This document shows, piece by piece, positions 33,689 through 45,627 of a DNA stretch of 64,000 nt. The position numbers and the translations under genes were made by a program. Every line of letters begins with the position of its first letter. Positions within the stretch are counted from its first letter, which is position 1. Below the pieces are notes generated by a model, which was not told the origin of the DNA, did not search any database, and saw only the letters and a program-made list of their open reading frames with translations. The stretch comes from Perognathus longimembris pacificus. Taxonomy: Eukaryota > Chordata > Mammalia > Rodentia > Heteromyidae. Location: assembly GCF_023159225.1 (NCBI RefSeq), contig NC_063173.1, positions 8,098,852 to 8,162,851 on the forward strand. The letters are read 5' to 3'.

Positions 33689-33885
33689 CTACAAAAGGAA
33701 AGGGGTTTTAATACTTCGCGGAGAACCCCATAGCAAGTAGACGAGTTCATGGTGACTGTAACACTGCATCATGAAGTTTGCAAACACAGACGTGAAATAA
33801 AGACGTGAAATAAAACAGACACAAACTTCACAGATGACTAACAAATGGTCCCCTTTAACCGAAAAGTCAGAAACGTAAAGGGAGA

Positions 33886-34116
33886 GCCGGGCACTTGTGA
33901 CTCACGCCTGTAATCCTTGCTACTCAGGAGGCTGAGATCTGAGGATCTCAGTTCAAAGCCAGCCCAGCCAGAAAAATCCCCACCAGACTCTTACCTCCAA
34001 GTGACCACTCAAAAATTGGAAGTGGCACCGTGGCTCAAGTGGTAGAGCCCTAGCCTTGAGCACAAAGAGGCTCAGGGACAGTGCCCAGACCCTGAGTTCA
34101 AGCCTCACAACCCACA
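33886..34116 (+). mobile_element. B1-Geo composite SINE
   Basis: Full-length: head GCCGGGCACTTGTGACTCAC with a 7SL-like CCTGTAATCCTTGCTACTCA, linker CTTACCTCCAAGTGACCACT, Geo half GTGGCACCGTGGCTCAAGTGG ending GTTCAAGCCTC. Confidence 0.9.
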
Positions 34117-37100
34117 ATAACATCAAAAATGTAAAGAGTGACATTTTTTAAAATACAAAGGTCAAATCCATAGTCCGCAGATGATACTTAAGATCCCTTA
34201 GAGCAGTTTCACTTTGTGGTTGCCATCTTCTGTGTCTACTGTTCAAATATCTTAGGGAGGGATGATACGGGAAGCTTCCTGAAGTGGGGCTTAAGGACAG
34301 TAACCTATCGCATGGATTTAATAAGTTAACGCATATCAACCGCCCCTTGTGTCTGCCTGGCACTTAGTAAATGCTCCTGAATACATGGTGGCAAGATTAC
34401 CAGCTCATCAGTCCTTTCCATCTTGATGAAATGAACTTATCAGAAACTTGCCTGGAAGTCTGTGAGGCTTGATGGAAATTAAAGCAGGCTAGAATCAGAA
34501 AATACGAAAGTTGAGAAGAAGCCTGGGCAGAAAAATTTGACTTGTATGTTTTTAAGGGTTCCAGAGTTATTCATGCTCACTGAAATGCTCAAACCTAAAG
34601 AATAGGCCACGGCTGCCTTCCTAAAACTTCCCTCATTTATAGTAGTTGGAAAAATAGTATTCTCACTGACAGGTCTTTTAACCTCTACATCTCTCTATCT
34701 CCTCAAAATGAGAACCGCACATCTACCTCGTCTTGCTCACAGAATGAAGTGCAATAAAGGCCTTAGAGAAACTTAGAGCTTTCTGGAAGTTAGAACTACC
34801 ATGCACCTTTCCCAAAGTGGGAAGTCTCTTAGCCAGAGATCATCAACTGGCCAAGGCGGTAGAGCTGATAGAGTGCCAATACTGGACGTCCCTGGAGCCG
34901 GTGAGGCGGGGGTAGGAAATTACTCAGGTCAAGCAAGGGCGTCTACTCTTTCCAACCACACCTGGAGCGTTCCCAGCCAGCCAGAGTCAACACTGCTGGA
35001 ATCACCTCTCTGCTCGCTCCCATTTACCTAAGAAGGAATGGGCTTACCCCAACCATATTCATCAGAGCTCACACAATGTCACTACAGCCCGTCTCTAAAT
35101 CCTGAAAAGACAGCAGCATCTAATAGTGATGAGTCACCAAAGAAATGATTACTGTGAACCATTGTAATGGCTTCTCATTGCCTAATGCTTTTAAGAGCAG
35201 CCAATCTCCTTTGTGCTGCTGCTATAGCTCTTGATTTCTGCTTTCTTCTCCTAACAGGGCTAAATCGGAGTCCAATTCCACAAGACAGAAATCATTTCCA
35301 TTTCATTCTGGCAAGACTGAGCTCTTGGGGTCAAGGTCTAGATTCAGTGGCTATTTATTGAGCACTTGCTGAGTGCAGGAATGTCATACGAGGTACCTGA
35401 CCATCTGGCTTCCAGTTACCTTTTCAGATTCATTTCCTAGCACTTACTCTCATATTCACTGTTCAGCACCGTAGACTAGTCTCCAGATTGCATCTCTTAA
35501 CCTAGAGACGCCAGAAAGGGGAAGGGGTGGCAGAAGACTAGTCCCCAAATAGCTCTAAATACCAGTTTTGTCCTTCCTACATGTGATCATGGATGGATGG
35601 CCAAATCATGTTAAGTTTTGGTCTCCTTTCTAATAAAGTTAGGGGAAAATAAAATCTACCCTGTAAGAAGTGCTTGCCTAGAGTACCTGGACCTTAGAAA
35701 GAGCCCAATGCAGGTGAAGCTTCTTGCGATGTATCTTTCCCTTACTTCCTCTTTGCTCTCCTCTTCCAGCTCTGCAGATCCAGCTGCAGAAGAGCCTGCT
35801 TCTCTGTGCCCCCGTGGCAGCAAGCCCAGAGCACCCAGCACACCGTGCCCCAACAATCTATATGCACATCTGGTTCACCCAGTCACCTGTAGACTCTGCC
35901 AACTCATTTAATCACCTTTGTAACCCCAGTACATTGCGCAGAGAGTGGTACAGAGCTGATATTGAGCCTCAGCGAGTGTTTGTTGAGTGAATAAATCAGA
36001 GAACAAATAAGTGATCAGCAACCATCCCAGTCTGAGTCAGGCAACGGATAATGAAGACTCGGTAGATCAAGCATCCCACTGGCAGGAGTTTCTCATCCTC
36101 TTGATGAAGCGGGGCAATGCTAATCGTTCACCAGAACAGGTGAAAAAATCATCAGAGACGAACCCTCTCAGCAGAACAACTCCCAATTCCTTCTCCTGAG
36201 ATAATTTCGCTCAACTGAAAGGCACTCTGTTCTGCAGGAACCGTTTTGCAACTCTTCAGCGACTCTCCTCGTCCACACACAGGGAGCATAGACCGTGTGA
36301 GGCAGACACAAGGAAACACCTGCCCTCCCTCTCTAGAAAAGGCTGATAGACATTACAGTAAGGAAAAGATCTGTGGCCTTTTGTTTTGAAATGACCAAAG
36401 AATGACAACTCTTTCAAATGTAATAAGTGACACTTATGCATTTCTAATGTCATTATTGCTGCTAAGTTCAATGTCTACTTTCTAGATACTTTTCTTAGTC
36501 ATTCATAATATTTTGTCCATGACTCTGCATATGAGGCATCAAGGACTAAGTTTTATAAAGACAGATTATTTTTTAAAAATCCACTGTGATGCTATTACAA
36601 TCATATCTATCTGCTGGCCCATGTTGATCTCTTTATTTTTCTGAACTGTAATTGCACCCATCAAATGGGCACTCAATTTCCTCCTTCACTATCTAGTTGA
36701 AGGAGGAAAAGGGTAAATTTCTTCAGACTGACACTCTATCCTTTACCATCCTCTCAACACGTACACGTTGTATTTAGTAGAGAACTGGGCATAAAGAAGA
36801 TGCTCTACTGCTGGGTTGCTGGGCAGGAGTGAACACAGAAGCCAGAAAGAACAGTGTCCCGCCAGGCTCCAAAGCAAAACATCCGCTCACTCTCCTATCC
36901 AGCCTCCCATACCCTCTGCGAACACTTACATAGCATCTGCTTTATATACTGCACCATGTGCTTGGCACTCGTCATGCATTACATCATTTAGTCCTCACAT
37001 GATACCATGAGATACAAAGAACTTAGTCATCTGCAAAACGTGGCCATTTGCCTGCTCGGTATGCTGCAGACTATACATCTAAAGCCTTATCCACTTACTT

Positions 37101-37580
37101 GTTTCCTTATTCACTCTCTATGAGGGATAGGTTTGAAATTGTGTATAAAAACTCAATGAACAGCCCTAACCGCCAGTGTGAATTCTTTGCAGCGCACAGA
37201 GAGTATGAGGATTCAGAGGAAACATAGAAGAAAAGTAGGTGCCCCAGTATGGTTTTTGCACTTTCCCCCAGCCTCTTTGCTCCTAGTGCTCACGTGTATG
37301 CACCCCAGCTCCTCAACATGATCAGCAAAGGCCTGGCATTGTAAGCAGGACCTGGATGGCATTATCGAGCCCATTGGGAATGAGCAGGCCAACAGGAGTA
37401 TGAGTAATGCATTTTCTAGTCTTTTGTTGTTGTTGCTTAATCCCCGAGGATAGTCAGGTCAAGGTGGTTGGAGTATGTGATTTTAAAGCATGCTAATATG
37501 GCTCTAGTGATAGAGGACTAAACTAGGAAGCATGAGGTCCAACACTGTCAAATAATAACCAGGATGGTGATAATAAAGTA

Positions 37581-37769
37581 CTCTATGAGACAGTGGCTCA
37601 CACCTCTAATCCTGGCTCCTCAGGGGACTGAGATCTTACCATCACAGTTTGAAGCCAGCTGGGGAGAAAAGTCTATGAGGGGGACTCTAATTTCTAATAA
37701 ACCACCAAAGAGCAGGAAGTGGAGATGTGTCTCACGTGGTAGAGCACCAGCCTTGAGCAAAGAAGCTAA
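37581..37769 (+). mobile_element. B1-Geo composite SINE, 5' and 3' shortened
   Basis: ACAGTGGCTCACACCTCTAA begins inside the B1 head; linker TAATTTCTAATAAACCACC; Geo half stops after CCTTGAGCAAAGAAGC. Confidence 0.8.
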
Positions 37770-38776
37770 GCTACAAAAGAAAAATGTGACAGATAGAAGA
37801 GACCTTAGAGAGTTACAAGTGGCCTCCCTTTCTAGATGAGATGATTGAGGGCCAGAGAAGTTAAGTGATGTGCTCAAAATCACCCAGACTTAGGGCCAGA
37901 AAAGAGCCCAACTCTAAGCTAAAATTCTCTCCACTGCCTCAGAAGGCCAAGTGTAAGTTTGATTTTAAAATAACTATCACACTTCACTCTTCCAAGAGAC
38001 TCAACCTTTGATGGGGAATGTAGAAGCCAACACATCTGAGAACAAAATCAACGGCAATGTTTCTTACAGTAAAAATGATAAGAACTGCATCTCATAGACT
38101 GTCGACACATCCTAAAGCCCCATCATCTGCTGAGAGACAGCACAGAGTGTGGAAAGGCGTAGGTTTGCATCCTAAAGGGCACTTACCCTCTTGAACCCTG
38201 TTTCCTCATTTGTTGCATGGCTTCAATGTAATGGTCTGAAGAGAAAATGAAAAAAAAAAAAAGTATGTGTGGTACAGCCCCTGGATAGATGTTAGCTCCT
38301 TTCTGTTTCCTGTGATAGAAAACACTGCTGAGGTCCTGTCAGTCAGATCTGCAATGTCAACTGCCATCATTTAAGAGACACGGGACAGTGAGAATCGTAA
38401 GGTGCGGTGGCGGTTGAGTATGTACGGGGTGAGGGGCATGGAGCTAGCATGGTGTGCAGACAGAACGTGCAGCCATTTCCTGCTGCCAGCGTGAGGCAAA
38501 GCACAGAACACCACCCCCACAGCCTGTCATTTCCAAACCATAAAAGACTAAAATTGTATATGTGTTTATATGGGTGTGTTTCTTTCAAGGTCCAGAGACA
38601 GGGTGGGAAAGATAGGCAAACTGGGAGACAGAGGGCACGTGAAAAGGAGGGGAGGCCACCCCTCATGACCATCATGAGGTTTAAAGAAGATCATTGGTTT
38701 TCATTACAGCCCCTTGAAGCCCTGCCTTCCCTCCTCATTAATGAGTTTCCAGTCTTTCATCAAAAAACAAAACACA

Positions 38777-38970
38777 GGGGGCTGGGGATATAGCCTAGTG
38801 GCAAGAGTGCCTTCCTCCGATACATGAGGCCCTAGGTTCGATTCCCCAGCACCACATATACAGAAAACGGCCAGAAGCGGCGCTGTGGCTCAGGTGGCAG
38901 AGTGCTAGCCTTGAGCGGGAAGAAGCCAGGGACAGTGCTCAGGCCCTGAGTCCAAGGCCCAGGACTGGCC
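38777..38970 (+). mobile_element. ID-Geo dimeric SINE, young subfamily
   Basis: GGGGATATAGCCTAGTGGCA head, GAGCGGGAAGAAGCC in Geo, ending AGGCCCAGGACTGGCC and an A-rich tail with AAC interruptions, followed by further A-rich and GA-rich sequence to about 39150. Confidence 0.95.
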
Positions 38971-39074
38971 AAAAAAACAAAAACAACAACAACAAAAAAA
39001 CACAAAATACATACATACACACAATAAAAAAAAGAAAGGGAGGGGAGGGAGAGGGAGAGGGAATAGGAGAGATG

Positions 39075-39078
<4 letters not shown>

Positions 39079-39151
<73 letters not shown>
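39079..39151. repeat. GA microsatellite
   Basis: About 36 GA units with one interruption (GAAAGA), downstream of an A-rich SINE tail. Confidence 0.96.
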
Positions 39152-39152
<1 letters not shown>

Positions 39153-39571
39153 ATCTATATGGATGCCTGCTTCCCTGCTGGCCTGTGACCAGCTTTACTT
39201 GGAAGTTAGTAACCTGAGCCCAGCACTTGTGGTAGAGGCACCATGGAAGAGAGTTGTGGCAAGAGTCCCCCCAGAGACTCCAGGAAGGATAGCCCTTAAG
39301 TCCATATTCTACTACTATAGTAGCTTGGTTGGGTGATTTAGGAAATGAACACATCCCTAAAATGACTGGCACATCTATTTCTCATTATGAAACCAGGGTG
39401 GAAGGTAACATGCAAACTAAATCATCTCCAAAATGTCTCAAGTAGGCTTAGGTAGAAATACAAATACCCAAAGCACTGGATGTATGTGGAAAGGTAAACA
39501 GTGTGAATGCTAAATCCTACCTTCAGGCTTTCTATTTATTTTATTTTATTTTATTTTAAATTTTTTTTTTT

Positions 39572-39763
39572 GGCCAGTCGTGGGCCTTGGACTCAGGGCC
39601 TAAGCACTGTCCCTGGCTTCTTCCCGCTCAAGGCTAGCACTCTGCCACTTGAGCCACAGCGCCGCTTCTGGCCGTTTTCTGTATATGTGGTGCTGGGGAA
39701 TCGAACCTAGGGCCTCGTGTATCCGAGGCAGGCACTCTTGCCACTAGGCTATATCCCCAGCCC
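39572..39763 (-). mobile_element. ID-Geo dimeric SINE, young subfamily
   Basis: Minus strand; identical in most positions to 11721-11912. The duplication CAGGCTTTCTA occurs near 39525 and directly after the element at 39763. T-rich left edge contains TTTTA repeats from the A tail. Confidence 0.94.
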
Positions 39764-40394
39764 AGGCTTTCTAAAATGGATTGTGAAGCAGCAGATACTG
39801 TGGATGTGGAGGGAGTGGTGTTATCAGCCACTAGTGACACCTTTATGGCTACTAGAAGGTTTACTCCCAAGTCCAGAGAGAGTTAGCTTTGAAAGAACAT
39901 TATAAAGGTTATAGGAAGCCTGTCTTTCTAAGGATGTTTTCTTTAGGGTGACAACAAAATTATGTAATTGGTATTTCTAAGCTACAAGCCAACTAGAAAG
40001 AGAACTGAGGCATTGTAAAACCACATTAGGCAAGCTAAATTTAGACTCCAAATTTGCAATTGATAATCCATTCATCTATTCTTTTACAAAAGCACAAGTT
40101 GAGTGTTGAATATGGAGATTAAAATGTACTCATAATCTAACATGTCAGGAAGATGAAAAATCCTTTTACTTAAGCCTGACTTTAAGCTTCTGAATTTGGT
40201 AGTGTGGTCATGCCCGACCTTTGAGGTGAGGCTCAGAGAGATTAAACCAGTCACCCAATGAGCCAGTTGATAGGAAATGGAGATGAGATTCGACTACATA
40301 CATGGTCCGTGCCAGAGAATTCTTTCCCTGCGTCCCGAGCAAATTCTTACTATTCTGCTCTGGAAGAAAAATGGCAGCAAGCTGCTTGGGGAAG

Positions 40395-40525
40395 AGGAAA
40401 AAGCACTAGACACAGAGCTTTTCTTTTTATGGCTCTGGCACTGTCTAACTTTTGACCCTGGACAAGTCATTTCCCCTCTTTGGGCTTTAACCTATAAAAT
40501 GATTGCTATGAACCCAAAGTCTCAA
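40395..40525 (+). mobile_element. MIR relic
   Basis: GACCCTGGACAAGTCATTTC, CCCTCTTTGGGCTTTAACCT and ATAAAATGATTGCTATGA follow the MIR core. Confidence 0.7.
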
Positions 40526-42515
40526 TTCCTGAGCTGTTACGCTTAAATCATGGAACAGGTAAAAACAAACAGCCAAAGGATGGCACAGGAGCTTATAAGA
40601 AAAAACTCATCAAGTAGTCTTGTCAGAGTTCAGAGACCCAATTTTGGCCCCCAAACAGAAACAGGAGCATGGCAAATGACTTGTCAAAAAGAGTATGCTC
40701 CCGTAGTCCCTTCAGTTCTAGAGAAAAATGGGACAGCGCGAGGTTCTTCTTGTGTGAACATAGCCTGGGTTAGGCTCTCGCGTTGCAAGCCATCGTGTTG
40801 TACCCACCTGCTACCCTGGCACTCGGCAATGGTCCTGGCGTCCTGGCCAGTTCCTGGCTCATGGCCGAGGCCACGAGTGATATATGTGGTGCCAATTTGA
40901 AAGCTCCTTGGAGAAGTGTTGTAGACAAGGTTTAACTCCCTGGATTTGTTACCACTCAAGGCTGTGTGTTCTCGTCATTTATTTACAAGAACAACAACCA
41001 CAACAAAAGAAGATCTGTACTTTTGACAGTTGCTGGGACACTTCAGAAACAAAGCAGAAAGGAGAGTGTGCAAATCCAAGCCTAGCGCAGGACTCTCGGA
41101 TATTTTGCTGGTGGCTGTGTGTAGCAGTCCTGGCCTCGACCAACCATGGGGATGCGGTGAGAAATGTAAGAGGATACCATTCGTGAAAGGCCTTTATAAA
41201 CTGTGCACGTGTGAAGATGAATGCTACCCAGAAGCCCCAATGCCTGGCTTAGTGTCAGTTCTCTGCTGCTCCTGGAGAAACTGCTCAAAGGTTCAGAGCA
41301 TTTGCCGAGCCTGGGGTGTCACACTCCATCCAGGTCGGTGGAGCATTGCAGGTGACTTGTAGCACCGAGCATGAGCACGGCTCCGTGTCCCCCCCCCCAC
41401 TATGAGAAGAGGAAGTAGAGTGTACGCATGCGCGCAGGAAGACTATGAAAGTGGGAGTTCACTCTCACTCTGATACCTACTGGCATTGTGATCATGAGTA
41501 ATACACCTGATGTGTCTCGAAGCTGATTTCCTCAAATATCAAGGCAGGCGCATGATTATGTCCCACTCTACCTTCCAACTACATATAAAGTACGTGAGCT
41601 CATAAGAAAGAATGGGCTTATGCCCACTTTCAGCTGGAAGTATAGACAGCCTCTTAAATAGCTGACCAATCCTGCACCTACCTCTTGCCAAGGCGCATGT
41701 GTGCTGTCGCTCAGACTCTGTGGCAAGCAGAGGAAACCACCCCATCCTGGAGCCTAGAAAAATGTGAAACCATCACCTGCAACCTGCCGGGCAAGTGGCC
41801 TATCCCAAGTCAACTACAAGGATGATTTTTATGAAGTTGATTCAACTTCAGAATGGGCACATCAAGGCTTTTATACCTTAGTCAGCATCATAATCATGAG
41901 TAGCAATAATCAGACAATATGTAGTGCTCCAAGTGAATTTCAGCGTGCTCTTTTACAAAGTATCCATGTTCCGGAAATAGGGTCAAGCTATGGGAAATGC
42001 TGCAAATAAATCCACTATATTCATGGTCCCTGCGCTCTCAGATATAAGAATCTGATTTATGTTCCTTTTGGATAACTCCTGGAGTGGGGAACACAAAGTT
42101 AATACTACTAATTCCCATGTAGAAAGTCTCACTGTGGCTCAAAGCCTAAGGTTATACAGACAGCAGCGGGAGGAGTCTGGGATAAGCCAGTTTACTCGGT
42201 GACCTGGTCTAGTACGCTTTCTACTGCAAAGGTGAGCAAAAGCTATAGGAATGTTGACAGAGTCTCCTATCAAGGCTACTGTGTCAGGATTATTACTCTT
42301 CTCCATGGGCTTCAGCCAAATGAAAAATTGGCTTGATCAGAGTATTTTAATTTTGCTGTTAAAATCAATGTGAATATTTCTAAAAATATACAAAACTATG
42401 AATTGTTTCTCTGTTTTCTTTCCAAAATTTGAGGACTCAAAGGACATCATAGCACATGATTTAGTACTCCCCCCAAATGCTTTATAAAGTGGATATACAA
42501 TGCGCACATGCATGT

Positions 42516-42618
42516 AGCCAGTTGTGATATATGCTTAGAATCCTAGATCTCTGAGACAGGAGGGCCCCAAGTTCAAGACCAGCCGGCGTGACACTGTGAA
42601 GCCTTGTCTCGAACCCAC
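42516..42618 (+). mobile_element. B1-like SINE relic
   Basis: GCCAGTTGTGATATATGCTT, then CCAAGTTCAAGACCAGCC and CCTTGTCTCGAACCC fit the B1 body. Confidence 0.65.
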
Positions 42619-42743
42619 ACACCTGGTGGGGAAGGAGAGTAGAAATATATTTTTGTATATGTTCCATTTTTAACTTGTTTAATAAGCTGAAGGAGTAGAG
42701 GGTGCTTGTTGGTTTGGCTGTTTGGTTCCATTTGTTTTCTTTT

Positions 42744-42852
42744 GTTTTGGACATGGAGTCTCACTCTGTTGCCTTGGCTGATTCATGGCATCAAGCAATC
42801 ATTCCTATTTCAACCTCCTGAGTAGCTGGCCTACAAGCCATACCCAGCTTAA
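42744..42852 (-). mobile_element. B1/Alu-like SINE relic
   Basis: Reverse of the B1 body: GGAGTCTCACTCTGTTGCCT and CAACCTCCTGAGTAGCTGGC. Confidence 0.65.
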
Positions 42853-43071
42853 GTTTTCAATCAAGATCTGATTCTGACAGGCATCCAACAAGGCAAATTA
42901 AAAGACACCGGAGGAAAATGTTTGTGCAGGAAGCGAACCTAAAATTGGAACTCATAAGTTTAGGCTCCAAGTCAGAACTACCACTTATGGTTGAATTTTT
43001 TTTAAATACTCTATTTTCCTATGGCCCACCTCTTCCTTCCCTCAAGTCTGCAGACTCTTCTGACCTCTTAC

Positions 43072-43172
43072 CTGACTCTCTCCTCTTCGGCCCTCTTTAG
43101 GGCGGCATCGCGCTGCAGAACCTTCATAATGGCCTCCTGTTCCTCCTCAGTCAGGAAACTTAGGTCAATCAT
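43072..43172 (-). CDS. SYTL2: SYTL2 coding exon 1 (start codon, SHD first half)
   Basis: This exon carries the initiator codon and residues 1-33 of synaptotagmin-like protein 2 (Slp2-a), a Rab27 effector that tethers Rab27-bearing vesicles and melanosomes to the plasma membrane. The translation begins [20 protein letters not shown] and continues as a charged helix, the first half of the Slp homology domain (SHD1) that binds Rab27A/B. The start is chosen because it matches the known SYTL2 N-terminus and has A at -3 (context CAAAATGA). The exon ends AGAGTCAG and is followed by donor GTAAGA; the two overhanging bases join exon 2 to make Arg34. No in-frame ATG lies in the 75 bases directly upstream. 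The match to the SYTL2 family as I remember it is near identical here. Confidence 0.97.
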
Positions 43173-43247
43173 TTTGAAAAGTGGAATACAAAAATAATCA
43201 CAATAAGTGTGATAATCACAATAAGTGCAATTCTCAGGGATAAACAG
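43173..43247 (-). other. SYTL2: candidate 5' UTR portion of SYTL2 exon 1
   Basis: The 75 bases directly upstream of the start codon contain no ATG on the coding strand. A possible acceptor (GGTCTTAG before CTGTTTATCC) would place the exon 5' border at 43247, but its pyrimidine tract is weak and the exon could extend further upstream instead. The stretch has a short internal duplication, AATCACAATAAGTG on the plus strand occurring twice about 18 bp apart. I infer the UTR role from position only; transcript data would decide the border. Confidence 0.4.
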
Positions 43248-45060
43248 CTAAGACCACAGCCAGGATGATTAAAAGGAGGCAACAGTGACACGTTATCTTG
43301 TTCAGATCTGTGGCAAAAGTCTAGCTCGGGCTCCACAAAGCTTTGGGGCAGCTGAGAACAAGATCTTGAAAGGATCCTCTTTCCGTGAGGCAGTGGCTGT
43401 GTGGGCTGGGGTTGGGGTAGAGGCTCTGACGACCCGGAGGTTGCGTCCCTGGCTCGTGGCCTTCAGCAGCAGTCCTGGTCACGCTCTTTCTGGGTGGCCT
43501 GTCTCAGTCTATTCTCTGTCGGCGTCCATGAGAGACAGCAGCAGCCCCGGAGCCTCCCTGACCTGGAGAGTCAGGAGACAGCGAATAGCAGACAGTGAGA
43601 GGCCGTTCCCGCCAGCACTGCTCAGTATCACAAGACTTGCCAATGGCAGCAGATGGTCTTTGAGATGGAGGGAACCCGTTCTGCCAGCTTCCTGAGCACA
43701 CGGCAAACGGGTCAGGGAACAGCTCCAACCCCATTCCAGCCTGCCGAGATGAAGAACTCATGAAAAAGCCTATCAATGTTTAACAATCTCCCAGAGTCAC
43801 AGATAGAAACGACCCGAGCGAAGGATGGGTCTCTCTTTTAAAAAATCCCACAGGCCAGGAAGAGTAGGCAGACGTGATTGCAGGTGTCAGCTCATTATTG
43901 GCAAGGAACCAGGAGTGAAAATTCAGTGTGCTCATCCCTTCACTGGAGTATGCTTGTGCTCTGCCATGAGCAGGGGACCAGTTTTAGATAGAGGCACGCG
44001 CACGGAGCAGTGGGAATTGTCTCTAGGACCCTGCTGCATCTCTAACTTCTGGTAGGTGTGGAGGACTCTCCCAAGTTTGTCCCCCTTCATTTCTGAACAT
44101 TTCCTGGTATGTATATAAAAACCGAGGGAAAGGAAGAAAGATACAACTCTCCCATACTGCTCACAGTAACTACTTCAATAAATGGTAAGATAATCATTCA
44201 ATCTCTTTTTAAAAATTTCATCTCTTGCACAGATCGCTGCCTGCTCATTTGCCTTGGAAACTAGTCATTCTCCAAGACAGATGGAGGTAGCCTCTGTGAA
44301 GCCTTTTCTAATTTCCACTGACAGAGTTAAAGGCTGAGAAAGATTATTGTCTCTAACTCTTCACATTCCTCTGAAACACGGGCCCACCGGAAGCAGGGCC
44401 ACCTTAGCTGACCTACAGACTCAAGAGCAAATATGGTTGGGAGCCGCTGAGATTCCAGCATTGTGCCACAGATTTTTAGTGGGAACCTGCATGCTACAAA
44501 AGCCTTCTCCATACACATATCGTCCATCACCACTGGAACTGACTGCTCTCAGTCTGGGAATCTCTGAATATCAAAAAATAAATAAGAAATCAACATCACC
44601 AAGAAGACAATAGTCTGAATTCTTCCTTTCACTCATGTACAGTAACTTCCCAGCCAGCAAAGGCTGATAAGGAAATGGATATTGGCCACACTTTGGGATC
44701 AGCCGGGACTGAAGCCTTATACTACTACCTTCTGGTTTCAGAGAGATTGTTTTAAAGTCCAAGGTATGAGGACAGGAAGAGAGAAGGAAGAAAAACCACC
44801 TAAATGGTCTGGAAGTGGTAACTGGAAGGGTTTTGAAGGGAACATGTTCATTGGTTTCCACACCTTAAGTAGAACAGGAATTAACCAGTGCTTGTGCCTT
44901 TCAGTCTTTAAGGGTTAAAATGTTCCCCTTAGATTAGATTAGCTAGGAATCACAACTCAAGCAGATTTGAGGAAAGCACTCAGAAGACAACCAAAACTCT
45001 CTAGTACCTTGCTTACCCAGTTCTCACTATTCTGGATGATATCTAACTGGTTGCTAAGTG
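43248..45060. other. region upstream of SYTL2 start codon, no element named
   Basis: Somewhat more G+C-rich around 43280-43760 but not a CpG island by eye. Overlapping open frames on both strands there (longest 136 codons) have no family match. A TATA-like TATATAAAAA at about 44110-44119 on the plus strand is not supported by anything else. Upstream SYTL2 non-coding exons could lie here or further right; I cannot place them. Confidence 0.4.
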
Positions 45061-45065
45061 AATAT

Positions 45066-45095
45066 CCATTCATTCATTCATTCATTCATTCATTT
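45066..45095. repeat. CATT tetranucleotide repeat
   Basis: About seven CATT units. Confidence 0.93.
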
Positions 45096-45339
45096 GATCA
45101 CCTGACACTATTCAAACACTGGAGATGCTGCAATGAATGAGAAAGAAAAGCATTCTGCCTTTGTGGATCTTACATGTGATGTAAGATGTGGTTGAACTCA
45201 ACAAAAACTAATTTTTAATCTTTTAAAAAAATCTAGCTCAAACTGTATAACAACTTGGAAAGTGATAAGAGCTAGGGAGAAAAACAGGTAGGAAAAGAAA
45301 TCATGGGAAAGTAAGGTAAGCTGAAGCCTTACAGAGAGA

Positions 45340-45438
45340 GTGGTTAATGGAAAATAAACTATACAACTTGTGGGTGGGAATGGAAGAGGAAAACTGAGAG
45401 AGTGAAGGAGGGGGTAATATTGTTTAAAAAGAAATGTA
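45340..45438 (+). mobile_element. L1-like 3' fragment
   Basis: AAATAAACTATACAACTTGT followed by a G/A-rich run and AAAAAGAAATG matches the L1-like tail at 16960-17215; it stops at the next SINE. Confidence 0.6.
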
Positions 45439-45627
45439 GGGTTGGGAATATGGCCTAGTGGAAGAGTGCTTGCCTCCTATCCATGAAACCCTGGGTTCCA
45501 TTCCCCAGCACCACATATACAGAAAAAGCCAGGAGTGGCGCCGTGGCTCAAGTGGTAGAGCGCTAGCCTTGAGCAAAAAGAAGCCAGGGACAGTGCTCAG
45601 GCCCTGAGTTCAAGCCCCAGGACTGGC
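45439..45627 (+). mobile_element. ID-Geo dimeric SINE, older subfamily
   Basis: Head GGGTTGGGAATATGGCCTAG. Geo half keeps both pol III-like boxes, TGGCTCAAGTGG and GTTCAAGCCCC, and ends CAGGACTGGC. Confidence 0.92.

Larger units (their letters stand above)
33689..43071 (-). other. SYTL2: SYTL2 intron 1
   Basis: 9.4 kb. It holds B1-Geo copies (33886-34116, 37581-37769), ID-Geo copies (38777-38970, 39572-39763), B1 relics (42516-42618, 42744-42852), a long GA repeat (39079-39151) and MIR relics at about 34310-34380, 36920-37020, 37820-37925, 38130-38250, 40395-40525 and 41470-41560. 34400-36900 and 40530-41460 hold nothing I can name beyond short relics. Confidence 0.65.

Noticed and set aside
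43285..43776. Overlapping 136- and 90-codon frames upstream of SYTL2
   Set aside because: Frames occur on both strands of a locally G+C-rich stretch, and neither has a recognised motif or splice partner.
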